Shown here in pieces: positions 40,720 to 49,301 of a stretch of 64,000 nucleotides of DNA; within the stretch, counting starts at the first letter, position 1, and every line of letters begins with the position of its first letter. This DNA comes from a virus: positions 1 through 64,000 of the IMG/VR virus record IMGVR_UViG_3300031951_021456. One strand, written 5' to 3'. A model generated the notes under the pieces. That model was not told the DNA's origin, searched no databases, and was given only the letters and a program-made list of their open reading frames with translations. Both the position numbers and the translations under genes were made by a program.

Positions 40720-43451
40720 TGAATAGTTTTACTAGATCTTCTTTCATTCCAAAGAATAATGCCATTTATCCAAAATGTATAAAAGATCCTTTAGTTCTTG
40801 GGCTAAAATCTATTAACAATAATATGCGAAGAATGGACGCATATGTTGTATTAGGTTTAAAGGGAAAAAGAAAACTCAAAGAAGAGGAAGAGCGGCGAAA
40901 TAAACAATCAAATCGTCGCAAAAAGGAAAGTTCGTTAGAGAGGCAGAGAAAGGCAAATCCAATACTTTTTTTAAAAGATTCTCTCCCTAGAACAGGTTTT
41001 TTGGATGCAATAAGAAATTTTATTCTTTATACCGTAATGGGAAAAATGGTCCCATTCGTATTAAAAAATTTACCAGCCATTCTTAATGCATCTAAACTTC
41101 TCATACCAGTTTATAATTTTTTTGAAAACTTTTTGGGAAATGTTTTGAAGGGGGTCGTGAATGCTATAGATTTTGGCTATAGCATTCACGACAAAATGCG
41201 AAAACTTTTAAAGGATGTTACAGGAAGTAAATTTGAAAAAACATTTGACGATTTAGAAAAAAATCTCAATAATTTTTTAAATCTTGCTATCATTGCTGGA
41301 TTAGCGATTGGTGGAGCTGGAATTGGTAATATTGCTAAAGGGAGAAAAACTGGACTTAATTCTCTTACCGTACAACAACTTAAAAAATTAGCAAAAGAAA
41401 AGGGGCTAAAGGGTTATAGTAAATTCAGAAAAGCGGAACTCGTTGATTTATTAGAAAATAAACCGAAACCCGTAGCACCAGTAGCGAAACGAACTAAAGT
41501 TGGTGCTATTCCTGGTGCAAAATTTTTCGGTAAATTTGGCAGAGTATTTGGAAGAATTCCAATCATTGGTGGTCTTATAGATTTTGCTGTTTCACTTATG
41601 TTCGGTGAAAAAATTGGAAGAGCTGCAGCTAGAGCAGTTGGCTCAATGTTGGGTGCAGCTCTTGGGACATTTATTCCAGTTCCTGGTGTTGGAACCATTA
41701 TTGGTGGAATTTTGGGAGACATTGTTGGAGGAGCGCTCTATGACACACTTGAATCTTTCAATAAACCAAAAAGAATGGCTTCTGGTGGTCAAGTTGGAAG
41801 AAAAACTACTAATGTTTCAAGAAAAATAAGAGCAAAAAGAGTACAAAAACCCTCCAAACAAATTGCACAGAGAACCTCTCCAGGAAAACATGTTGGTGGT
41901 AAAGAAGAAATATCTAAACTTTTCCCAGATAGTGACGATTCAAATACGATGAGTTCTTTGAGAGTCTTATCTAAAAACTCATCAATTATGAAGAGCGGTG
42001 GAGTTTTAGGTAAGTTTCTTAGTTCTGGAGTTGAATTGATGGCTCTAGGTCAGAAAATAGAAAGACAAACTTTAATCGGCCTTGAAAAATATCTAGCCTA
42101 TGTGATTGACGCTTCCATTGCAGAAAAATCTAATGTAAATTCAAAAGCTCTTGCTGGAACAATGCTCGCAATGGCTGAAGGTGGAATTGTTCCAGAAAAT
42201 AGAACTCTTATTAGTTCTAGAGACACAACTGGAACTGTAGTTGCTAAAGATATTGTAAAATCATTTAATTCTATGATGAGTAATAAAAGTGCGGCGATTT
42301 TACAAAATATTAAAAGTGAAATTTCCTTATTTAAGCCTGGTGTAACTCCTGGGGCAATTGAGCCCACTTTTAGTGGAGAAATCGGTGGGTATGGATCATC
42401 TGAAGAACAGGCTCTTTTAAAGGCCATACGTTTTGCAGAGGGAACAACCTCAAGTTACGGTGTCATATTTGGTGGAGCTATTATCCCAGAATTAGCAGAG
42501 GGTAAAATGACAGTGAAAGATGTCATTGATATGGGAAATAGCGGAAAACTTCCATCTAAATTTGGTGGAAGAAATGCCGGTTATGGTTCGGGTTCTGCCG
42601 CAACTGGCGCATATCAGTTTATGCCTTATACTCTGGAAAGTCTTATTAAAGATGGAACATTAAATCTTGGTGATCTTTTTACACCAGAACTGCAAGATAA
42701 AGCTGCATTAGCATTGGCAAAACGAAGAGGAGTTACCTCAGAAATGTTAAGAAAAGAAGGCCTTAGTGCAAATATTTCAGCAAAACTTGCACCAGAATGG
42801 GCATCTTTTCCTACTTTATCTGGTGGTAGTTATTATGGTCAACCATTTAAAGAATTAAGTTCTTTACAGAAAATATATAAAGACACTTTATCTAAATCGT
42901 CAATTTCTACTTCTGGTTCAAACCCAATTTCGGTTGGATTAGATTTACTCAAACAGGGTTTTACAGTTGCTGAAAATAGATTTTTCACAAAATTTCAGGG
43001 TTTTAATCCTGCTGGAACGTCAATTGTAGGTAGACATTCAAATAGTGCAGATCATGCCGAACATTCCCTAGATGTAACTGATTGGCGTGGATCTGAAAGT
43101 GAAGGTATTGAAAGACTTAAAAAATTATTTAAAAAGTTATACCATAATAAAGAAAAAATGGGAATAGTAGAATTAATTTTTGATCCAATTGGCCATTGGT
43201 TTGATGGTATGCGTTCGTATTCTGCAGATCCTATAGGGGGTCATCATAATCATTTGCATATTAGATTTAAAACTCCAGCGAGCAAATCAATTTTCTCCCA
43301 GCAATTAAAATCATCAGTATCATATAATAAGAACATTAATTTAGCTTCAAATCAACCCACATCATTGGTTACAAATTATATAAGTAATAAGAATACATAT
43401 ACTGATAACTCACAACAAACACAAATTTTAATTCAACCTATTCTTACATAA
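40719..43451 (+). CDS. Multidomain tail lysin/hub protein, 910 residues
   Basis: Starts on the last base of the preceding gene. Domains in order: charged head; hydrophobic segments (~95-150, 190-205); SAP/Rho_N-like helix pair LTVQQLKKLAKEKGLKGYSKF (~217-240); glycine/alanine-rich hydrophobic zone (~290-345); lysozyme/transglycosylase-like domain (~565-720) with LLKAIRFAEGT (catalytic Glu) and GSAATGAYQFMPYTL; and an LAS (M15-like) zinc peptidase-like domain (~765-870) with HAEHSLDV and HHNHLHI. It probably cuts cell-wall glycan and peptide during DNA entry. A 16-bp palindrome lies in its coding sequence. Confidence 0.7.
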   Translation: MNSFTRSSFIPKNNAIYPKCIKDPLVLGLKSINNNMRRMDAYVVLGLKGKRKLKEEEERRNKQSNRRKKESSLERQRKANPILFLKDSLPRTGFLDAIRNFILYTVMGKMVPFVLKNLPAILNASKLLIPVYNFFENFLGNVLKGVVNAIDFGYSIHDKMRKLLKDVTGSKFEKTFDDLEKNLNNFLNLAIIAGLAIGGAGIGNIAKGRKTGLNSLTVQQLKKLAKEKGLKGYSKFRKAELVDLLENKPKPVAPVAKRTKVGAIPGAKFFGKFGRVFGRIPIIGGLIDFAVSLMFGEKIGRAAARAVGSMLGAALGTFIPVPGVGTIIGGILGDIVGGALYDTLESFNKPKRMASGGQVGRKTTNVSRKIRAKRVQKPSKQIAQRTSPGKHVGGKEEISKLFPDSDDSNTMSSLRVLSKNSSIMKSGGVLGKFLSSGVELMALGQKIERQTLIGLEKYLAYVIDASIAEKSNVNSKALAGTMLAMAEGGIVPENRTLISSRDTTGTVVAKDIVKSFNSMMSNKSAAILQNIKSEISLFKPGVTPGAIEPTFSGEIGGYGSSEEQALLKAIRFAEGTTSSYGVIFGGAIIPELAEGKMTVKDVIDMGNSGKLPSKFGGRNAGYGSGSAATGAYQFMPYTLESLIKDGTLNLGDLFTPELQDKAALALAKRRGVTSEMLRKEGLSANISAKLAPEWASFPTLSGGSYYGQPFKELSSLQKIYKDTLSKSSISTSGSNPISVGLDLLKQGFTVAENRFFTKFQGFNPAGTSIVGRHSNSADHAEHSLDVTDWRGSESEGIERLKKLFKKLYHNKEKMGIVELIFDPIGHWFDGMRSYSADPIGGHHNHLHIRFKTPASKSIFSQQLKSSVSYNKNINLASNQPTSLVTNYISNKNTYTDNSQQTQILIQPILT
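41154..41192. repeat. Perfect 16-bp inverted repeat inside the lysin gene
   Basis: GTCGTGAATGCTATAG (41154-41169) and its exact complement (41177-41192) are separated by ATTTTGG. It encodes VVNAIDFGYSIHD without breaking the frame. Random coding sequence would rarely form so long a perfect stem. Confidence 0.85.
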
Positions 43452-44755
43452 TGAAAGATTTAAGGCCAGAAATACAAGTAAAACGACTTGAAATTCTATC
43501 AAATAATGGCAAATCAGTTGAAATTTCTAGTGGACTTGCTCAACTTTACTATTATGAAAGTATTCTTGAAAATTCGGTAAAAGCAGATATAACTTATGCA
43601 GATACTGGTAGCCGCAATTATCCTGGAGAGACTTTTTCTTCATCTGAAGCGAATGATGCAGATCTTCAATATGCAGAAAAAGTCTTTATGGATATTGAAG
43701 ATGAAGAGACGGGTAGAGTTCAATTTATAACACCAGAAACCTGCCTACATTTCATTACTAGACCAAAAATTGTAGGAAATACTCGTTCAGAAATAATTTC
43801 AGCTAATCTTGCAAGCAAAGAATATTTAAATAATCAATTTGAGAGCGCGAGAGTTTCTAGAACATATGAAGGAAAAATATCAGAAACTATAAAGAGAATT
43901 TTAAGAAATCATTTACAAACATCTAAGACAATATTCATAGAAGATACTCTTAATAATCTAAAAATAGATGGAAGAATTGATAATAGTTCAATGCCATTTC
44001 AAGTTATTAGAGAACTTTCCAAAAAATCAATACCAATACTTCCATCTAAAACATCTGAAGGATATACGGCTGGTTATTTTTTCTTTGAGACCTCTGATGG
44101 TTATCATTTCAAATCTATTGATAATCTTCTATCTCAAACACCAGTGAAAAAATACATAATGAACAATACGATTGATTTGCCATTTGGATATGATGGAAAA
44201 ATCTTAAAGTATGAATTCAGAGAAGGACCATCAATAATCAATCAAATGAAAGCTGGAACCTATAATTCAACAAGAATTACATTTAATCCAATAACACATG
44301 AATATAAAAGAGAATCTATAAATGCAAATCAACAAAATAAAGGATCAGTAAGATCTGGGAAAAATCTTCCAAATATCCCAGAAGAATTAAACCAATCAAC
44401 AAAAACCACATTTTCAACTCTTGATATTGGTCAAATGCCTTATGGAATTTCTATAGATGATCAAGTTCAAACATCTGAACAAGAAAATTTTAAAGTGAGA
44501 GAAATATTAAATCAAAGTATAATGAGATACAATCAACTCTTTTCATTGCCTCTTACTGTAACTATATTTTGTGATGTTTCTCTTCATGCTGGAGATATGA
44601 TTGAATGTGTATTTCCAGAGGTTTCATCAAAACAGACACAAACTCTCAGTAAGAAAAAATCGGGTAGATATCTTGTTACGGATCTTTGTCATTTTATTTC
44701 ACCAATTGGTCCAAATTATACTAAAATGATTCTTGCAAGAGATAGTTATGGTTAA
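43451..44755 (+). CDS. Baseplate hub protein (gp27-like)
   Basis: 434 residues, starting on the last base of the lysin gene. QVKRLEILSNNGKSVEISSGLAQLYYYESILENSVKADITYADTG at the start and a C-terminal PLTVTIFCDVSLHAGDMIECVFPE...GRYLVTDLCHFI are the pattern of gp27/GpD-type hub proteins, the ring beneath the tail tube to which the spike attaches. Confidence 0.75.
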   Translation: MKDLRPEIQVKRLEILSNNGKSVEISSGLAQLYYYESILENSVKADITYADTGSRNYPGETFSSSEANDADLQYAEKVFMDIEDEETGRVQFITPETCLHFITRPKIVGNTRSEIISANLASKEYLNNQFESARVSRTYEGKISETIKRILRNHLQTSKTIFIEDTLNNLKIDGRIDNSSMPFQVIRELSKKSIPILPSKTSEGYTAGYFFFETSDGYHFKSIDNLLSQTPVKKYIMNNTIDLPFGYDGKILKYEFREGPSIINQMKAGTYNSTRITFNPITHEYKRESINANQQNKGSVRSGKNLPNIPEELNQSTKTTFSTLDIGQMPYGISIDDQVQTSEQENFKVREILNQSIMRYNQLFSLPLTVTIFCDVSLHAGDMIECVFPEVSSKQTQTLSKKKSGRYLVTDLCHFISPIGPNYTKMILARDSYG

Positions 44756-44761
44756 TAAATA
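44753..44761 (+). promoter_or_regulatory. Candidate late promoter (TAATAAATA)
   Basis: Overlaps the stop codon of the hub gene (TAA 44753-44755), 13 nt before the next ATG. Confidence 0.35.
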
Positions 44762-44774
44762 TCAATAAAAACTG

Positions 44775-46931
44775 ATGAAGATACATATTGGAATTATTGA
44801 ATCAGATTTTGATGAAAAGAATTCAAATCATAGTTTATGGTCCAATGAATCTGAAATCAAAGGATGGGGCAAAAGATATAAGGTAAGAATACCAGGTGTC
44901 CATTCCGAAGATAAGGCAGTTACACCATCTTCTGCATTGCCGATTGCAGAAATTATTTATCCAGTAACTGCAGGAACTGGTCATGATGCCTGCTATCAAA
45001 CAGATAATCTAAAACCTGGATCTACCGTCATTCTATGGGAAGATGACAATAAAAGACTTTTTATTACTGGATGTAAGGGTAATAATGAAAAAACAAATTT
45101 ATTCCGTGGCGAACCTAATCAAGGTTTCATTCCTTATAGTTTAACTCTTAGTGGTCCTTCTTTTAACTTTTCAACTGTTGATAATAAATTTTTTGAGTCA
45201 ACTTCAAATGCAGCCTATCTCAATAATTGGGCTAATTTTTATGAACTATCCGATGGTAAAAGAACTTCCCCACTAACTTCATCTTCAATATGTGAAAGAG
45301 CACCATTAGGTCAAATACAAATTACCATACAAAATTTCATTAAAGATATAAATGAAGCAAAGCTGTGGTTAGCTAAACAGAAGAAATCTTTACAACAACC
45401 AATACAAGTTGGAATTTCAACTGGAGAAAATCTTAATAAAAGTATTGACAATCAACAGTTATTTCAGAATATTCAAAAACCAGTTACTCAAACATATTCA
45501 ATTGATCAATGGCTAACAAGTAAGATACAAAATGTATCAAAAGATATTTCTAAATTCTTGAAAGATGTCTCAAATAGAATTGAAACTGGTGTTACTAATC
45601 TGATAAATGATGCACTAAAGAAAGTATATTACACATTGTTTCCAAAACAACAGCAGGAATTAAAAGTAAAAGTAGAAACTGCAAATGATTTGATAGCTTG
45701 CCTCTTCAGAAAAATTGTTCGCAATTTATTAAAAATGGTTGCAAACTTTCTGAAAAGTGCTGCAGATAATATCACGAATCCTGCAATTTGCATAATTGAA
45801 AATTTTATTGGGGGTTTATTTGGAAAAATTCTTGGGTTGATTACAAGTGCAATTGATGCAATTCTACAACCACTAAATGCAATTTTAGGAATTTTTGATA
45901 TTGCTTCTGATCTTCTTAATATTGTTGAAGATGTTTTAACCACTCTTTCGTGTGATGAACAACCCTCTTGCCCAAAAATTCAAGAATGGAGTCTTTGGGA
46001 AGGAACAGAATCGGTTTTCACTACTACAAATTTTTCAGATATTTTTAATAAGATTAAATCTTTCTCAGCATCTGTGCAGGATTCTATTGATCCAGATAAT
46101 TTTAATTTTGATCTAGATTTTTCAGATATTTTTGCAAATAATTGTAATGTGGGTGCTCTTGCTTGCGGGCCACCTACAGTCAAGTTTATTGGAGGAGGTG
46201 GTTCTAATGCATCTGGAAATGCAATCATTAACTCTTTAGGTCAAATTATTGGGATTGACATTACTTCTTCTGGTAGAAACTATTCGTCACCTCCTGTAAT
46301 AAAATTCGCAGACAATTGTGGAAATGGTTCAGGTGCGATAGGGCGAGCAGTAATTGGACCAGTATTTGTTAGTATCCCAAGTAGTTCTATAATTGGGTTA
46401 AATACAAATACTTCTGGTATATCAACAAACACAACTAATACTGGAATTGGAACTACTGTTATAGAAACAACTGGAGTAATTAATGTAATTATAGAAGACA
46501 CTGGAAATGGTTATCTTCCAGTATCTGATGGAAGTCTTGGGGCAACTGGCTTGACACTATCAGATAAATTAATTAATCCAACTATAAAATATCCAATAAG
46601 TTCAAATGGCTCATATTCAGTAATCATGAAGTTATGTGAAATTATTATTGATGATGGTGGATTCGGTTATAATCAATCGGATACAATTTTAATAAATCCA
46701 TCAAATGGAGCAGTAGCTAGACCATATTTTACAACAGGTGGCTCTCTCTATAAAATTGAGATTCTAAGTAAAGGTGAAGGATTTATTGAACCTCCAAATA
46801 TTACAGTTGTTTCAAAAACAGGATTTAATGCAGTTTTGATACCTAGATTATGCGTAGAACAAATAGGCGAACAAATAAATTCAACTGCACTAGATAAGAT
46901 AATTGATGTCGTAGATTGCCCCGGAAAATAA
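44775..46931 (+). CDS. Baseplate spike protein, gp5-like (no lysozyme)
   Basis: 718 residues. The N-terminal OB-fold pattern GWGKRYKVRIPGVHSEDK...LPIAEIIYPVTAGTG...GSTVILWEDD is that of gp5. Unlike T4 gp5 there is no lysozyme insert; muralytic activity is on the 910-residue protein instead. The middle (about 270-400) is a long helical region; the C-terminal third has glycine-rich repeats (ITSSGRNYSSPPVIKF, DTGNGYLPVSDG, DDGGFGYNQSDTI, SKGEGFIEPPNI) of the type seen in cyanophage fibres. Confidence 0.7.
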   Translation: MKIHIGIIESDFDEKNSNHSLWSNESEIKGWGKRYKVRIPGVHSEDKAVTPSSALPIAEIIYPVTAGTGHDACYQTDNLKPGSTVILWEDDNKRLFITGCKGNNEKTNLFRGEPNQGFIPYSLTLSGPSFNFSTVDNKFFESTSNAAYLNNWANFYELSDGKRTSPLTSSSICERAPLGQIQITIQNFIKDINEAKLWLAKQKKSLQQPIQVGISTGENLNKSIDNQQLFQNIQKPVTQTYSIDQWLTSKIQNVSKDISKFLKDVSNRIETGVTNLINDALKKVYYTLFPKQQQELKVKVETANDLIACLFRKIVRNLLKMVANFLKSAADNITNPAICIIENFIGGLFGKILGLITSAIDAILQPLNAILGIFDIASDLLNIVEDVLTTLSCDEQPSCPKIQEWSLWEGTESVFTTTNFSDIFNKIKSFSASVQDSIDPDNFNFDLDFSDIFANNCNVGALACGPPTVKFIGGGGSNASGNAIINSLGQIIGIDITSSGRNYSSPPVIKFADNCGNGSGAIGRAVIGPVFVSIPSSSIIGLNTNTSGISTNTTNTGIGTTVIETTGVINVIIEDTGNGYLPVSDGSLGATGLTLSDKLINPTIKYPISSNGSYSVIMKLCEIIIDDGGFGYNQSDTILINPSNGAVARPYFTTGGSLYKIEILSKGEGFIEPPNITVVSKTGFNAVLIPRLCVEQIGEQINSTALDKIIDVVDCPGK

Positions 46932-46932
46932 A

Positions 46933-47514
46933 ATGAGCACTAAAAAATTATCAACAATTCGTTATGGAAATAAAGATGCTGAATTAAAATTTGGCCATCT
47001 TCATTCCGATGGAAAAATTTCAGCATTTATTGTAAGAAGTGGAACTGATCCTAATCATTATATTTCCATGGATTCTGAAGGAGCCCCACATAGAAAACAT
47101 GGAACAATTTGCAGATCAACAGGTGCTTTTCAAATAAAAGCAGGAGATAATGTAAAATCCACTGGTATTGAAGAAAATATTGGGGTTTATATTGAAGCTG
47201 TTGATGGTGATATTGTTCTTAATGCCAGAAATGGAAGAGTTAGAATTATTGGAGAAAATATTGATCTCATTGCGAGAGGCGCAGATGGACAAAATGGTAA
47301 CATAAGTATTGATGCAAATGAGAAGGTAATTATAAATGCCTCAAGCGTTTCTATTAATTCAAAAGTCTCAACGCGAATTGTATCAGAAAAAAGAGTTGAA
47401 ATGATTGGTAAAGCTATACTTAACTGTTATGGTGGTTTAATTGATTTTGCAGATGGATCAACAAAAATTAATGGCTCTAAAGGTGGTTCAACATTTGAGG
47501 ATTTTTTTAAATGA
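46933..47514 (+). CDS. Spike-tip/beta-helix virion protein, 193 residues
   Basis: Repeated short beta strands (GVYIEAVDGDIVLNARNGRVRIIGENIDLIA, NGNISIDANEKVIINASSVSIN) predict a triple-stranded beta-helix like the C-terminus of gp5 or VgrG. Starts 2 nt after the gp5-like gene. A separate spike domain encoded as its own gene is consistent with the missing gp5 C-terminal part. Confidence 0.65.
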   Translation: MSTKKLSTIRYGNKDAELKFGHLHSDGKISAFIVRSGTDPNHYISMDSEGAPHRKHGTICRSTGAFQIKAGDNVKSTGIEENIGVYIEAVDGDIVLNARNGRVRIIGENIDLIARGADGQNGNISIDANEKVIINASSVSINSKVSTRIVSEKRVEMIGKAILNCYGGLIDFADGSTKINGSKGGSTFEDFFK

Positions 47515-48137
47515 AAGTTCCTGATTTTTATGTTGGTAAAAGACTATTTGTTGGAGATGGTGAACCAATTGCTCTAGGCCTCGGTCCAACAGAAGTACGA
47601 GGTTCAGCTTACATTGAAGGTCCACTTCTAGTGGGGGATGCAACAAAATTTCCAACAATTACTGCAGCCTTAATGGTTGCCCCGCAAATAAATTCAGATG
47701 TAAAAACTCCAGCTTTTTGGTCTGCTTATTTTCATGGCGGCGTGCGTGTTAAAGGAACAATAATTGCTGATACTATTGCTGCAACTCAATCTAAACCTTT
47801 TATCATTGATCATCCAACAAAACCAGATAAAAAACTGGTGCATGTTGCACTAGAGGGTCCAGAGAATGGAGTTTATGTAAGGGGTAGATTAACAGATTCT
47901 TCAATTATTGAGCTACCAGAATATTGGAAAAATTTAGTAGATGAAAAAACAATTACAGTAAATTTGCAAACAATTGGAATTGAGCAGCAATTAATTGTAG
48001 AAGACATTAAAAGCAATCAAATTTTTGTTCGTAGCAATATAAGCTTAAATATTGATTGTTTTTATCATGTCTATGGGACAAGAAAAGATATAGATAAACT
48101 TAAAGTTGAGGTAAATCCAGAAGATTATGGCCTTTGA
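47511..48137 (+). CDS. Virion structural protein, paralog 1
   Basis: 208 residues. The beta-rich first half (GKRLFVGDGEPIALGLGPTEVRG) is followed by a C-terminal module: FIIDHPTKPDKKLVHVALEGPENGVYVRGRL...ELPEYWKNLV. The same module ends the next gene. It may be a trimerisation or chaperone-like domain of fibre proteins. ATGA junctions both sides. Confidence 0.6.
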   Translation: MKVPDFYVGKRLFVGDGEPIALGLGPTEVRGSAYIEGPLLVGDATKFPTITAALMVAPQINSDVKTPAFWSAYFHGGVRVKGTIIADTIAATQSKPFIIDHPTKPDKKLVHVALEGPENGVYVRGRLTDSSIIELPEYWKNLVDEKTITVNLQTIGIEQQLIVEDIKSNQIFVRSNISLNIDCFYHVYGTRKDIDKLKVEVNPEDYGL

Positions 48138-48819
48138 ATACAATAAAAACTTTGGAGCATTCATTCGCAAAAAATATGGTTATCCTATAGAAGATTATGA
48201 AGTAGATCCAAATTCTTTAGATTTTGGTCTTGAGTATAATATAAATGTTGCAGCAGTTTGGGTTGGGAATTCTCCAATGCAATATGCTTACTGTGATTTA
48301 ACGAGTGATACTTCTTTAACATTAAGTCACTCTTCTGGTTCATTAACCGAATTTATACTTAATGCAAATAACCTTAATATAAATTCAAGTGCAAAAATTT
48401 CATTAAATTCACCCATTGTAGAATGTTCAACTGAAATTAAAGCACCTCTAGGAACTTTTATTAATCTTTCGGCTCCATATAAGATGTTTGATATCAAACA
48501 TCCATCAAAAGAAAATATGAGACTTAGACATGCCTGCCTTGAGGGTCCTGAAATTTCAGTTTTCATTAAAGGCAGATTACAAGGTAAAGATACAATTACT
48601 CTTCCAGAATATTGGAAAGAATTAATTGATCTTGAAAGTATCAATGTAAGTCTTACACAAATTGGAAGAAATCAGGACTTATTTGTAGTTTCAATTAATG
48701 ATAAAGAAATAAAAATTTCCTCAAATTTAACTAACTTTATAGATTGCTTCTACACAATTATGGCCACAAGAAAAGATGTTGAAAAATTGGAGGTTGAGGT
48801 AAATGAGTACACGCCCTGA
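48127..48819 (+). CDS. Virion structural protein, paralog 2
   Basis: 230 residues. A different N-terminal half (FGAFIRKKYGYPIEDYEVDPN, beta-rich LNANNLNINSSAKISLNSPIVECS) and the shared C-terminal module FDIKHPSKENMRLRHACLEGPEISVFIKGRL...LPEYWKELI. Domain shuffling of a common end is typical for adhesin and fibre genes. Confidence 0.6.
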   Translation: MAFEYNKNFGAFIRKKYGYPIEDYEVDPNSLDFGLEYNINVAAVWVGNSPMQYAYCDLTSDTSLTLSHSSGSLTEFILNANNLNINSSAKISLNSPIVECSTEIKAPLGTFINLSAPYKMFDIKHPSKENMRLRHACLEGPEISVFIKGRLQGKDTITLPEYWKELIDLESINVSLTQIGRNQDLFVVSINDKEIKISSNLTNFIDCFYTIMATRKDVEKLEVEVNEYTP

Positions 48820-48976
48820 AACGAAAGAGTCTTTAAGAAATCTATTTACCGCTAAATGGAATTTGCCAAAAGCTGCAGATAATGCGAATCTTTCATACAA
48901 AGAAATGAAAATAATTTTTAATGAGTTTTGTGAGCTTAATCCTCCATCCTTTGAACCAGATCTAGAAGTGTCATAG
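48803..48976 (+). CDS. Small protein, 57 residues
   Basis: ATG 48803 after TTGAGG, 17 nt inside the previous gene; TAG at 48974-48976. Basic helix (STRPETKESLRNLFTAKWNLPKAADNAN) then an acidic end. Probably an accessory structural protein. Confidence 0.5.
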   Translation: MSTRPETKESLRNLFTAKWNLPKAADNANLSYKEMKIIFNEFCELNPPSFEPDLEVS

Positions 48977-48990
48977 TGGGCATTTAACTG

Positions 48991-49020
48991 TTGAAAAATT
49001 GATTTAAGCTATCTATAAAT
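48991..49020 (+). promoter_or_regulatory. Sigma70-type promoter
   Basis: TTGAAA (48991-48996), 17 nt, TATAAA (49014-49019), 15 nt before the ATG at 49035. It marks a change from late structural genes to early-type genes. Confidence 0.55.
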
Positions 49021-49034
49021 CACAAACACCCAAA

Positions 49035-49247
49035 ATGAATGATTGCCCTGGGGAATTTTATGATGAACATGAAATTGATTATAATGATCTAAATTTAACA
49101 GTTGTCATTTATCGCAAAAACGAAGATTATCTTTTACTGCGAAGAGAATTTGACACGATGATGGAAGCATTGAATTATGCTCAAGATATTGCTGGAGAGT
49201 TTAAAGTTATTGGAGTTGTCAGAAAAAATTATCCAGTGACAGTTTGA
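49035..49247 (+). CDS. Hypothetical protein, 70 residues
   Basis: Acidic, beta-alpha pattern (LNLTVVIYRKNEDYLLLRREFDTMMEALNYAQDIAGEFKVIGVVR). Follows a sigma70-type promoter. No family recognised. Confidence 0.6.
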   Translation: MNDCPGEFYDEHEIDYNDLNLTVVIYRKNEDYLLLRREFDTMMEALNYAQDIAGEFKVIGVVRKNYPVTV

Positions 49248-49256
49248 TAACTGCCC

Positions 49257-49262
49257 TATAAT
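49257..49262 (+). promoter_or_regulatory. TATAAT -10 box before AAA+ paralog 2
   Basis: Exact TATAAT with GTGACA 15 nt upstream. A start a few bases downstream (about 49269) would place the 5' end at the base of the hairpin that contains the AAA+ start codon. Confidence 0.45.
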
Positions 49263-49271
49263 GACTCAATT

Positions 49272-49301
49272 GGCTTTCATAGTTGCTATGCTATGGAAGC
49301 C
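49272..49301. promoter_or_regulatory. Hairpin covering the start codon of AAA+ paralog 2
   Basis: GGCTTTCATAG (49272-49282) pairs with CTATGGAAGCC (49291-49301) over 11 bp (one G-T) with an 8-nt loop. The ATG at 49293-49295 is inside the right arm. Translation may depend on opening this stem or on the next ATG at 49317. Confidence 0.55.
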
